DNA of 64,000 bases from an uncultured Lachnoclostridium sp. (GTDB taxonomy: Bacteria > Bacillota > Clostridia > Lachnospirales > Lachnospiraceae). Below the pieces are notes generated by a model. It had not been told where the DNA came from and did not search any database. It saw only the letters and a program-made list of their open reading frames with translations. Positions 34,000-42,436 of the stretch are shown here, piece by piece. A program made the translations under genes and the position numbers. The stretch lies in the NCBI GenBank assembly GCA_905212635.1, contig CAJMFH010000002.1, positions 56,853 through 120,852 on the forward strand. The letters are read 5' to 3'. Positions within the stretch are counted from its first letter, which is position 1; every line of letters starts with the position of its first letter.

Positions 34000-34190
34000 G
34001 AAACTATTCAGGATTTTCAAACCCCACATTCGCATTTCGGACACTTCGTGTCCTTTTCTCGCCTTTTACAAGGCTAAAAATGCTCATTTGTGTTTGAAAA
34101 CCCTATTCGGATTCAATGAAGAAAATCAATGTCTCCTTCGTGCAAGCACGATGATTCATTGTTTTTCTTCATTAAATCCTGAATAGTTTC
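34000..34190. repeat. Multi-branched inverted-repeat element between UPF0210 and pepD genes
   Basis: The 217-base gap is filled by one structured element. Its ends are a perfect 17-bp inverted repeat, gaaactattcaggattt (34000-34016) and aaatcctgaatagtttc (34174-34190); the right end abuts the UPF0210 stop codon. Inside are two branches. Branch 1 (34011-34103) pairs ggttttcaaac-like arms and contains two small hairpins, ggacacttcgtgtcc (34039-34053) and gccttttacaaggc (34061-34074). Branch 2 (34109-34179) is a ~23-bp hairpin ending in tcgtgc / gcacga. Innermost outer-stem bases can alternatively pair within the branches. No open reading frame fits it. Could be a MITE-like repeat, a structured RNA or a regulated 3' end. 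Confidence 0.75.
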
Positions 34191-35555
34191 CTAGTTTTTA
34201 AAGCTGTGGATTGGTGCCGGTATTCTTCCCGGACGGTTGACAAAATCATCACAGCCAAATGTATTGACCGGCATAATCGGTGCATAACCAAGAAGACCGC
34301 CAAATTCTGCCGTATCTCCGACTTTCTTGCCCTGTACCGGAATGACACGGACAGCCGTCGTTTTCTGGTTTACCATACCGATTGCCATCTCGTCGGCAAT
34401 GATGCCGGCGATGGTCGTCTCTTTTGTATCTCCCGGAATTGCGATCATATCAAGTCCTACGGAACATACGCAGGTCATCGCTTCCAGTTTTTCCAGCGTC
34501 AAGGCACCGTCATTAACCGCATCGATCATTCCCTGATCTTCGCTGACAGGGATAAAGGCACCGCTTAAGCCGCCGACATACGAAGATGCCATAACACCGC
34601 CCTTTTTGACCTGGTCATTTAACATGGCAAGAGCTGCCGTCGTTCCCGGTGCTCCCGCACGTTCCAACCCAAGTGCTTCAAAAATCTCCGCGATACTGTC
34701 TCCAACTGCCGGAGTCGGTGCAAGAGACAAGTCAATGATACCAAATGGTACATTCAGACGGCGTGATGCCTCATATGCCACCAGCTGGCCGACACGGGTA
34801 ATCTTAAATGCCGTCTTTTTGATTGTCTCACATACTTTTCCAAAATCTTTGTCTTTTACGCTCTCAAGTGCTGTTTTTACTACACCGGGGCCGCTGACAC
34901 CAACATTGATGATCGTGTCACCTTCCGTAACACCGTGGAACGCACCTGCCATAAATGGGTTATCATCCGGCGCATTACAAAAGACAACCAGTTTGGCACA
35001 GCCAAGGGAATCCTGATCGGCTGTCAGTTTTGCCGTATCTTTTACAATTTTTCCCATCAATCGAATGGCATCCATATCCAGACCGGTCTTTGTCGAACCA
35101 ACATTGACCGAACTGCACACACGCTCTGTACAGGCAAGTGCCTGTGGAATAGAGCGGATGAGATATTCATCTGCTTTTGTCATTTTCTTTGACACGAGTG
35201 CCGTATAACCGCCGATAAAGTTTACACCTACTGTCTTTGCTGCGCGGTCAAGAGCCTTGGCGATCTGTACAAAATCCTCCGGACTTTTGCAGGCCGATCC
35301 GCCGATCAGAGCTGCGGGTGTAATGGAAATACGTTTGTTTACAATCGGAATCCCGTACTCCATACTGATCTCTTCGCCGACTTTGACAAGATCTTTTGCC
35401 ATCGTCGTAATCTTGTTGTAGATGTTATCGCATACTTTATTCAGGTCACTGTCAATGCAGTCCAACAGACTGATTCCCATCGTAATGGTTCGCACATCCA
35501 GATTTTCCTTTTCGATCATATCATTGGTTTCAATTACTTCATGTATATTAATCAC
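34191..35555 (-). CDS. UPF0210 (PFL family, DUF711) protein
   Basis: The 454-residue protein is a full-length member of UPF0210, annotated in databases as PFL family protein though it is not pyruvate-formate lyase in mechanism. Recognisable segments are LDVRTITMGISLLDCIDSDL (N-terminus), IGGYTALVSKKMTKADEYLIRSIP and FGCDDFVNRPGRIPAPIHSFKN at the end. Biochemical function is not established. The gene follows the ACT-domain gene by 14 bases, the common pairing in Firmicutes, which suggests a feedback or ligand-sensing partner. The right end of the inverted repeat begins at its stop. Confidence 0.9.
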   Translation of the reverse strand: MINIHEVIETNDMIEKENLDVRTITMGISLLDCIDSDLNKVCDNIYNKITTMAKDLVKVGEEISMEYGIPIVNKRISITPAALIGGSACKSPEDFVQIAKALDRAAKTVGVNFIGGYTALVSKKMTKADEYLIRSIPQALACTERVCSSVNVGSTKTGLDMDAIRLMGKIVKDTAKLTADQDSLGCAKLVVFCNAPDDNPFMAGAFHGVTEGDTIINVGVSGPGVVKTALESVKDKDFGKVCETIKKTAFKITRVGQLVAYEASRRLNVPFGIIDLSLAPTPAVGDSIAEIFEALGLERAGAPGTTAALAMLNDQVKKGGVMASSYVGGLSGAFIPVSEDQGMIDAVNDGALTLEKLEAMTCVCSVGLDMIAIPGDTKETTIAGIIADEMAIGMVNQKTTAVRVIPVQGKKVGDTAEFGGLLGYAPIMPVNTFGCDDFVNRPGRIPAPIHSFKN

Positions 35556-35569
35556 AGTTTTTGTCCTCC

Positions 35570-35842
35570 TTAGATGCGGTGCATTTTGTCAAAAATTTCC
35601 TCCCGCTGTACGCGGATGATACAATGGATCTCTTCGCCCATTTTTTCAAGTTCTTCTGAAATTTCAGCAAAACTTTTTGTCGCATCTTCCATATTTACGA
35701 TCATCATCATGTTAAAATACCCATCCACGATTGTCTGGGAAATGTCCAGAATGTTAATGGTTTTGTCTGAAAGATACGTACATACCTTTGCAATGATTCC
35801 TACACTGTCTTTTCCTACTACCGTAATAATTGTCTTCTTCAT
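35570..35842 (-). CDS. ACT domain protein, UPF0237 family
   Basis: The 90-residue protein is a single ACT domain (KKTIITVVGKDSVGIIAKVCTYLSDKTINILDIS), a small ligand-binding fold that senses amino acids or similar metabolites. It also contains a predicted strand-helix pattern ending in CIIRVQREEIFDKMHRI. The ATG at 35840-35842 has GGAG 6 bases upstream. It pairs with the UPF0210 gene (14 bases), so they probably work together. Confidence 0.92.
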   Translation of the reverse strand: MKKTIITVVGKDSVGIIAKVCTYLSDKTINILDISQTIVDGYFNMMMIVNMEDATKSFAEISEELEKMGEEIHCIIRVQREEIFDKMHRI

Positions 35843-35870
35843 AATAATCTCCATTTCTTATTGTAATCTA

Positions 35871-36680
35871 TTAACCTTGCACCAAAATCGGTGGAGTGGG
35901 TTCATTTCTACGTGCAACATCCAATACAAAATCTTTCCCCGGCACCATGCCTTCTTCCTGCGTCAACTCGTATTTTACCGTCTCATAAGCAAGTTCCGGA
36001 TAATTGTTATCCTGACTGAGATGCCCCAAAAGAACATGTCGTAACTTATGTGCCATCAACTGCTTCAAAAGCCGTCCGCAGGCATCGTTGGAAAGGTGTC
36101 CTTTTTTTCCCAAAATGCGCATTTTCAGTGAATACGGATAACTGCCGACCTGAAGCATATTGATATCATGATTTGCCTCCAACAGCATACCGTCACAATC
36201 CTGCAAATGGGAGATCGTATAATCGGTATATTCTCCCATATCCGTGGCTACTGCCAGTTTCCTGCCCTCTGCCCGCATCGTATATCCTACCGGATCTGCG
36301 GCATCGTGGGAAATGGAAAATGGTGTGACCTCCATACCGGCGACATGTACGGATTCATCGGGACGTACACAGCGAAACAGATCCGAATCCACTTTTCCGC
36401 ATTTCCCGGTTTCCCGTATGTATTGTATCGTTCCCTCTGTCGCATAGATTGGTATCGCATATTTTCGTGCAATAGGGCCAAGCCCGCTGATATGATCGGC
36501 ATGTTCATGTGTGATGAAGATGGCTTCTACCTGCTCCATCGACAGCTGTCTCTGCGCCAATCCTTCTTCAATTCTTTTCTTACTGATTCCGGCATCCAGT
36601 AAAATACCGGTATTCTCTGCCGACGTTCCCGCGAAAATACTGTTTCCGCTGCTCCCGCTGGCAATACTGTACAATTCCAT
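35871..36680 (-). CDS. MBL-fold metal-dependent hydrolase, WalJ/YycJ-like
   Basis: The 269-residue protein starts MELYSIASGSSGNSIF and contains the metal motif FITHEHADHISGL (~55-67), VATDMGEYTD and the LLEANHDINML segment typical of WalJ (YycJ). In B. subtilis WalJ is linked to coordination of replication with cell-wall regulation through the WalRK system and has 5'-3' exonuclease-like ties. No walRK genes are adjacent here. It follows the FtsA-like gene by 19 bases and precedes the ACT/UPF0210 pair. Confidence 0.9.
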   Translation of the reverse strand: MELYSIASGSSGNSIFAGTSAENTGILLDAGISKKRIEEGLAQRQLSMEQVEAIFITHEHADHISGLGPIARKYAIPIYATEGTIQYIRETGKCGKVDSDLFRCVRPDESVHVAGMEVTPFSISHDAADPVGYTMRAEGRKLAVATDMGEYTDYTISHLQDCDGMLLEANHDINMLQVGSYPYSLKMRILGKKGHLSNDACGRLLKQLMAHKLRHVLLGHLSQDNNYPELAYETVKYELTQEEGMVPGKDFVLDVARRNEPTPPILVQG

Positions 36681-36699
36681 CCTGGTCTCTCCTGTCGCG

Positions 36700-38946
36700 T
36701 TACTTTTCCCAATACAGATCTACCCGGTCTCCTTCGTGAAGAGGCATTGTAAAATCGATAACATCGATTCCATTGAGTCTCGAAACCATCCGTTTTCCTC
36801 CCGGCTTTGTCAGATCGATTGGATACACATCAAACAGATCTACAAATACAGGCTTTGCCTTCTCCGGCAAAAGCGTCGGTGTCCCATTGATCTCAACTTT
36901 AATCCTCATCGGCATCTCCTGTACAGGGGTTGCTGCCGCAGGCGCCGGTTCTGCCTTCTCCTCCTGCAAAACCGTGTTCTGTACAACAGGCACCGGTTCT
37001 TCCTGCATTACATGATTTTTTGTCACAAATGGCAGATCTGCTGCCCAGGAAGGCAGTGGTTTCGGCGGAGCCAGTAACGGATCTTCTGCCGGTTCCTCCG
37101 CTTCCTTCTGTGCTTCTTTTACCAGATCTTCCACTACCGTAGAGGTCGGTGTCTTTTTCGGTGCTTCCAATGGTTTCGGTGGTTTTGGCGGACGCTTGAT
37201 CTGCGGTACCGCTTCCACTTCGTCCCCGTCTGCCACCCTGTGGGTGCATGTGGTATCTTCGCCATTCAGCAGGATATCATCCCGTTCGGGTATCTTTTTA
37301 TATTCAAACAATTCGGCGATACGGCATGTCTCATCGACAGCGATCTGGTCGCCTTCACGAACGACATACCTGCCATCCTGTGGCTTTCCATTGACATATA
37401 CTTTGACCGGATATTCCAGTTTCTCGCCAAAAAAGAGAACCTTTATCTTCTTCTGGCACTCCTTGATACGGCTCAGAGTCAGATGGGCACGTTCGCCCTT
37501 TGTTGCAGGCTTGATACGCACCTGGTCTTCCTCCTGCAACAGCTGGTTCAGATTCATCTCTTTTCCATTTACCGCCACTTCTGCCGCTTCTCCAAGATAT
37601 CCCCTGGCCTCGCGCTCTTCGCCATTCACTTTGTAATGCACGCTGTCCCCTCGGGAAGGGAATAAACTGTCCTGCGAAAATCCGGCATGGATGCACGCAT
37701 CCAAAACGGTGGCATTTCCATTATCGTATATTTTCACACGTTCTTCATTTACTTTTACATAGATAAAACTGCTTTTCTGCTCATAATATTCCAGACAGAT
37801 TCCAATCGGAGTCACAAGGGTGGAATCCTTCTTCACATTGGTGGCACTAAAGTCAATCTGCTGCAACACTTCTGCACCACGGATTGCCACACGATTCTCC
37901 GGCAGATTCAGTCTTTCTGCCAGTTTTTCCGTAAATCCCGGCATTTTTCCGCCGCCTCCGACGACAAATACCGCACTGACCGGACTGTTTCCATTTAGTT
38001 CAATGATCTTTTGCGCGACATTGCTGACGATAGAATCCATTGCCTGTGCTGCCACTTCATGGATCTCCTCCTGCGAAACCTTAACCGTTTCGCCCATGAT
38101 ATCTTTAAAAGTTACCATTTTTTTCCTGTCAGCTGCTTTTTTTGCCTTTTCAGCGGTCTCAAAGTCGGTCAGATACCGCTTTGCAATCGCCTCTGTAATC
38201 TCATCCCCTGCCAACGGCATCATGCCAAAGGCGATCACACTGCCTTCCTTCACAACGGAAATATCCGATGTACCGGCTCCTACATCGACCAGCGCAATAT
38301 TCAAAAGGCGGAATCGTTCCGGAATTGCCACATTGATTGCCGCGATTGGCTCCAATGTCAGGCTTGCCACATGCAGTCCGGCATCTTCTACCGCCTGATA
38401 CAGCCCGTCTACGACCTCATCCGGCAAAAACGTAGCGATCATCTCCACCCCGATTGAGGATGCCATATGTTTTTCAATCATTTCCATCGGATAGCCATTG
38501 AGATAATATTTTACCGGTGAATAACCGACACAGTAAAAATGTTTGTCTTTATGGTCATTTTGCTGGCGAATGCGGTCATATGCCTTTTCTACCGCCACGC
38601 TGTCGAGAGAATGGATATGCTCTTTCGTCACCCGCGTCTCCGACTGCATTTCGTGTTCCACATACACCGTCTCTGTCTTCAGTACACGTCCGGCGGCGGC
38701 AATACTGACACTGGTCAGTTTCTGCCCGATTTCCTCTTCCAGCTGCTTTTTCACACTGGCAATCTCATCTGCCACCGTGGCAATATCGTGAATCTGTCCA
38801 TCGATCACGGCACGCGTCGTATGTTCCAGAGATTTTTGTGCCACAACAACAAAACGGTCCGTTCCGGTGCGGTAGCCAACGGTCCCAACAATGCTTCTCG
38901 TACCAATATCCAAGCCAAATACATAATCTTCTCTGCTGCTGTTCAT
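36700..38946 (-). CDS. FtsA-like actin-fold protein with long Pro-rich, beta-grasp-like extension
   Basis: The 748-residue protein starts with an actin-type ATPase core (~10-360): phosphate-1 loop FGLDIGTRSIVG, phosphate-2 VDVGAGTSDIS, adenosine region FVVGGGGKMPGF. It resembles FtsA/PilM, but normal FtsA has about 410-430 residues and ends in a membrane helix. Here the core is followed by ~200 residues with repeated short beta-rich units (IKVLFFGEKLEYPVKVYVNGK; ILLNGEDTTCTHRVADGDEV) like ubiquitin/ThiS-type folds, an 80-residue Pro/Glu-rich linker (APPKPLPSW) and a last beta unit (MRIKVEINGTPTLLPEKAKP). The second in-frame ATG is used, with GAGGG 6 bases upstream. It is not the divisome FtsA by itself; role unknown. 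Confidence 0.82.
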   Translation of the reverse strand: MNSSREDYVFGLDIGTRSIVGTVGYRTGTDRFVVVAQKSLEHTTRAVIDGQIHDIATVADEIASVKKQLEEEIGQKLTSVSIAAAGRVLKTETVYVEHEMQSETRVTKEHIHSLDSVAVEKAYDRIRQQNDHKDKHFYCVGYSPVKYYLNGYPMEMIEKHMASSIGVEMIATFLPDEVVDGLYQAVEDAGLHVASLTLEPIAAINVAIPERFRLLNIALVDVGAGTSDISVVKEGSVIAFGMMPLAGDEITEAIAKRYLTDFETAEKAKKAADRKKMVTFKDIMGETVKVSQEEIHEVAAQAMDSIVSNVAQKIIELNGNSPVSAVFVVGGGGKMPGFTEKLAERLNLPENRVAIRGAEVLQQIDFSATNVKKDSTLVTPIGICLEYYEQKSSFIYVKVNEERVKIYDNGNATVLDACIHAGFSQDSLFPSRGDSVHYKVNGEEREARGYLGEAAEVAVNGKEMNLNQLLQEEDQVRIKPATKGERAHLTLSRIKECQKKIKVLFFGEKLEYPVKVYVNGKPQDGRYVVREGDQIAVDETCRIAELFEYKKIPERDDILLNGEDTTCTHRVADGDEVEAVPQIKRPPKPPKPLEAPKKTPTSTVVEDLVKEAQKEAEEPAEDPLLAPPKPLPSWAADLPFVTKNHVMQEEPVPVVQNTVLQEEKAEPAPAAATPVQEMPMRIKVEINGTPTLLPEKAKPVFVDLFDVYPIDLTKPGGKRMVSRLNGIDVIDFTMPLHEGDRVDLYWEK

Positions 38947-38997
38947 AGTCATCCCTCATTCATTTCATACTGCCTGTGGATTACTCCACTTCTTTTA

Positions 38998-39026
38998 AGT
39001 ATATCACATCTGTTCTCTATTTTCCA
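38998..39026 (-). promoter_or_regulatory. Promoter of the FtsA-like gene
   Basis: Minus strand TGATATACT is an extended -10 (hexamer 38998-39003), with TGGAAA (39021-39026) 17 bases upstream. It lies at the very end of the coaE gene. Confidence 0.6.
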
Positions 39027-39625
39027 CCATTACCTCGCCGCATTCCAAAGCCGCTCATAATGCGGGCAAGCTCCGTTTCCAGTTCTTCTTCACTGCCGTC
39101 ATTGTGGATCAGCCGGTCACAATGCCGCTTCAAGAAGGACGAAGAAACCTGCTTCTGCATAATGCTCTCTGCCCGTTTGCGCGAATATCCACGCGATTCC
39201 TGCAACCGTCTGAAACGCAGCGTATCATCGGTCAGGATTCCCCAGACTTCATTACAGAGTTTGTCCAGTCCGCTCTCAAAAAGAATGGCACTCTCGACAA
39301 AAAACAAATTGTCCTCTCCGTATTTTGCCGCCTGCGTGGCAATCTCTTCCCACACGACAGGGTGAATGATCTCATTGAGCATTCCAAGCTGTCTGTCATT
39401 GGCATATACAATTTTTCCCAATTTCGTACGGTCAATCGCACCATTTTCATCGCAGATCTCCTTACCAAAATGAGTCAGAATTTTTTTGTAGGCCTCCGTT
39501 CCCGGTTCCATCGCCTGATGTCCCAGTTCATCTGCCATACAGATACGTACTTTTTCATATTGTTTCAATATCGAAAGAACGGTAGATTTTCCACTGCCTA
39601 CTCCTCCTGCCATTCCTATGATCAT
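39017..39625 (-). CDS. coaE: Dephospho-CoA kinase
   Basis: CoaE catalyses the last step of coenzyme A synthesis: ATP-dependent phosphorylation of the 3'-hydroxyl of dephospho-CoA. The 202 residues fit. The P-loop GMAGGVGSGKST sits at ~3-15. The AMP-like lid segment YIDDTLRFRRLQESRGYSRKRAESIMQKQ and VIHNDGSEEELETELARI at the end are the usual CoaE C-terminal parts. It follows polA by 34 bases, the usual order in Firmicutes. Confidence 0.95.
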   Translation of the reverse strand: MIIGMAGGVGSGKSTVLSILKQYEKVRICMADELGHQAMEPGTEAYKKILTHFGKEICDENGAIDRTKLGKIVYANDRQLGMLNEIIHPVVWEEIATQAAKYGEDNLFFVESAILFESGLDKLCNEVWGILTDDTLRFRRLQESRGYSRKRAESIMQKQVSSSFLKRHCDRLIHNDGSEEELETELARIMSGFGMRRGNGGK

Positions 39626-39659
39626 GCTTTTCCTCCTTCGTTACAGCCCGGTGCTGTTT

Positions 39660-42353
39660 CTATTTTGCCTCATACCAGGTTGTGCCCTGTTTCACATCGG
39701 CAATCAAAGGTACTTTCAATGCTGCCGCATGAATCATTTCCTCATTCAGAATATGGGACACTTCCTCAATTTCTTCTATTTTCGTCTCGACCAAAAGTTC
39801 ATCGTGAATCTGCAGGATGAGACGGGACTGCATGTTTTCCTTCCGCAGTCTCGCGTCCACACGGTTCATCGCAATTTTAATAATATCGGCTGCTGTTCCC
39901 TGAATTGGGGAATTCATCGCAATCCGTTCTCCAAACTGACGCTGCATGAAATTCTTCGCTGTCAGTTCCGGAATCGGACGACGGCGTCCATACAGGGAAG
40001 TCACATACCCTTTGTTTTTTCCCATCTCCACCAGCGAATCCATATACTCTTTTACCTTTGGATAAGTCTCAAAATAATCATCAATATACTGCTCTGCCTG
40101 TTTTTTCGTAATACCGAGATCCCGCGACAGACCAAACCCGCTGATTCCATACACAATTCCAAAGTTTACTGCTTTCGCATCCCGTCTCTGCGTCGGGGTA
40201 ACTTCATCATATGGCACATGGAATACGAGCGATGCCGTCGTCTGGTGTACATCCGCGTTTTCTTTGTATGCCTCGATCAGTTTTTTATCCCCTGACATAT
40301 GTGCCAGCACACGCAGCTCAATCTGGGAATAATCCGCATCCAAAAATACACATCCCTCTTTCGGAACAAATACTTTTCGGATCTGTCTGCCAAGTTCCAT
40401 TCGAATTGGAATATTTTGTAAATTCGGTTCTGTACTGCTCAACCGTCCGGTCGCCGTGATCGTCTGATTAAAGGTCGTGCGGATCCGTCCATCCATGTCA
40501 ATATAAACAGACAACCCGTCCGCATACGTGGACTTCAATTTTGTCAGCTGGCGGTACTCCAGTATTTTTTCCACGATTGGGCTTTCAAACCGCAGTTTTT
40601 CCAGCACTTCTGCTGATGTCGAATACCCGGTTTTCGTTTTCTTTCCATATGGCATCCGCAGTTTTTCAAATAAAATCACGCCGAGCTGTTTTGGAGAATT
40701 GATATTAAATTCTTCCCCGGCAAGATCATAAATTTCCTGCTCCAACACGTCAATCCGCTCTCCCAGTTTCTCACTGTACTGGCGCAAAGCTTCCCGTTTT
40801 ACATAAATTCCTTCCTGCTCCATTCGGTACAACGTAAATACGAGCGGCATCTCGATCTCTTCAAACAGTTCATATGACTTCATCGTCTTCAGTTTGCGGT
40901 GTAATGGTTTATACGAGAGGAACGAAACAAGGGCACAATAACAAGCATAATTCGTCACATCTTCCGGCTGTGCCTGCCACATCTGATACAACGTTTTCTT
41001 TCCAAACATCTGGGAATACGGCGGCATAACAAATTCCGCATATTCCGCACTGATATCTTCTTCCTCAAAGCCTTTCTGCACCGGATAGACAAGATAGGCT
41101 GCCACACTCGTGTCAAAACAGTTCTTTTCATCCAGTTCCGGCAGCTCCGGCAATTGTTTTTTCAGGTCATTGGTAATAAATGTCACACCGGCTTCTCCGG
41201 CACGCTTCCATTCGTCTTTTACAGTCTGCTCCGATATTCCACCGCCTACAGCAAAGAACGATACTTTTTCTCCATCCGCAGTAACTGCTCCGGCAAACAG
41301 ACTTCCCTCTTCTTCCATAAATAACGTCATCTGTCCATTGGTCTGTCCATCTTTATCTGCCTTTTCCTTGCAGAGAAGTTTAAAGGACAGCATTCCCTTT
41401 GCGATGCAGTCGTCTATGCAGTTATGAAGCTGTGCAGCACTCTGGATCGTTTCAAATTTATCTTCCACTGCCGCATTGTTTTTTGTATCTTTTTCAAACC
41501 GGTTCATTAATGACTTAAATTCCAGTACACTGATTTTTTCATAAGCCTCCGGTGTAAACAGTTCCTGCATTCTGCATTCTTCCAGTTTTATCCCCAGCTT
41601 GCAGTCCGTTTTGATCGTTGCCAGTTTTTTACTGAGAAGTGCCAGTTTTGTATTGTTTTTTACAGCTTCTCTGGCGCGGTTTGGTGTGATTTCTTCCGCA
41701 TGCACAATAGCATTTTCAACCGTTCCAAATAATGTCAGTATTTTTACCGCCGTTTTGGGGCCGACTCCCGGAACTCCCGGAATATTGTCGGAAGCATCCC
41801 CCATCAGTCCTTTCAGATCAATGATCTGTTCCGGCGTGACGCCGTATTCTTCAATAACCTGTGGACGATTGTAGTCCAAAACGGTCGTTTTTCCGCCTTT
41901 TGTCTTCGGAATACGCACTTTGATCCTGTCCGTTGCCAGCTGCAAAAGGTCACGGTCTCCGGAAACCACCGAAACTTCCATTCCCTGGGCTTCTCCTGTT
42001 TTTGCCATCGTTCCGAGGATGTCATCCGCTTCAATTCCCGCCTGCTCTTTCATCTGAATGTTCATGGAAGAAAGGATTTCTTTTAACACCGGAATCTGTT
42101 CTCTGAGTTCTCCCGGCATCGGCTTTCTTGTCCCTTTGTACTCATCAAACATTTCATGTCGGAATGTTGGTGCTTTCACATCAAAAGCTACCAACAGATG
42201 GGTCGGATTTTCCTCATCTAAAATTTTCAGCAATATATTCAAAAATCCATAGATGGCATTCGTATGCAGTCCTTCCCGGTTTGTCAGATCCGGCACACCG
42301 TAAAATGCACGGTTTACAATACTGTTTCCATCGATCAATACAAGTTTGTCCAC
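39660..42353 (-). CDS. polA: DNA polymerase I (proofreading site degenerate)
   Basis: The 897-residue enzyme removes RNA primers and fills gaps in DNA. Domains: 5'-3' flap nuclease (~1-290, with LIDGNSIVNRAF, EADDILGT and SGDRDLLQL); a vestigial 3'-5' exonuclease domain (~300-480); and the polymerase (~490-897) with motif A DADYSQIELRVLAHMSG, motif B RRDAKAVNFGIVYGISGFG and motif C IHDELLVE. In the exonuclease part the acidic residues needed for catalysis (the FDTET and DxxYA-type motifs) are not present: the corresponding positions read GMLSFKLLC and NYACYCALVSF. So it should lack proofreading, as in many Firmicutes. coaE follows by 34 bases. Confidence 0.96.
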   Translation of the reverse strand: MDKLVLIDGNSIVNRAFYGVPDLTNREGLHTNAIYGFLNILLKILDEENPTHLLVAFDVKAPTFRHEMFDEYKGTRKPMPGELREQIPVLKEILSSMNIQMKEQAGIEADDILGTMAKTGEAQGMEVSVVSGDRDLLQLATDRIKVRIPKTKGGKTTVLDYNRPQVIEEYGVTPEQIIDLKGLMGDASDNIPGVPGVGPKTAVKILTLFGTVENAIVHAEEITPNRAREAVKNNTKLALLSKKLATIKTDCKLGIKLEECRMQELFTPEAYEKISVLEFKSLMNRFEKDTKNNAAVEDKFETIQSAAQLHNCIDDCIAKGMLSFKLLCKEKADKDGQTNGQMTLFMEEEGSLFAGAVTADGEKVSFFAVGGGISEQTVKDEWKRAGEAGVTFITNDLKKQLPELPELDEKNCFDTSVAAYLVYPVQKGFEEEDISAEYAEFVMPPYSQMFGKKTLYQMWQAQPEDVTNYACYCALVSFLSYKPLHRKLKTMKSYELFEEIEMPLVFTLYRMEQEGIYVKREALRQYSEKLGERIDVLEQEIYDLAGEEFNINSPKQLGVILFEKLRMPYGKKTKTGYSTSAEVLEKLRFESPIVEKILEYRQLTKLKSTYADGLSVYIDMDGRIRTTFNQTITATGRLSSTEPNLQNIPIRMELGRQIRKVFVPKEGCVFLDADYSQIELRVLAHMSGDKKLIEAYKENADVHQTTASLVFHVPYDEVTPTQRRDAKAVNFGIVYGISGFGLSRDLGITKKQAEQYIDDYFETYPKVKEYMDSLVEMGKNKGYVTSLYGRRRPIPELTAKNFMQRQFGERIAMNSPIQGTAADIIKIAMNRVDARLRKENMQSRLILQIHDELLVETKIEEIEEVSHILNEEMIHAAALKVPLIADVKQGTTWYEAK

Positions 42354-42390
42354 AAAAATACGTCCTTTCTTCTTTCACTAACATAGGAAA

Positions 42391-42421
42391 GACGCGGGTA
42401 CCCGAAAAAGCACCTCGCGCC
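42391..42421 (-). terminator. Weak hairpin between the fakA and polA genes
   Basis: gacgcgggtacc and gcacctcgcgcc can pair with several G-U pairs around a short A-rich loop. The T run is short, so termination is doubtful and polA may be co-transcribed with fakA. Confidence 0.35.
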
Positions 42422-42436
42422 TCTCCTCATTTTGTC

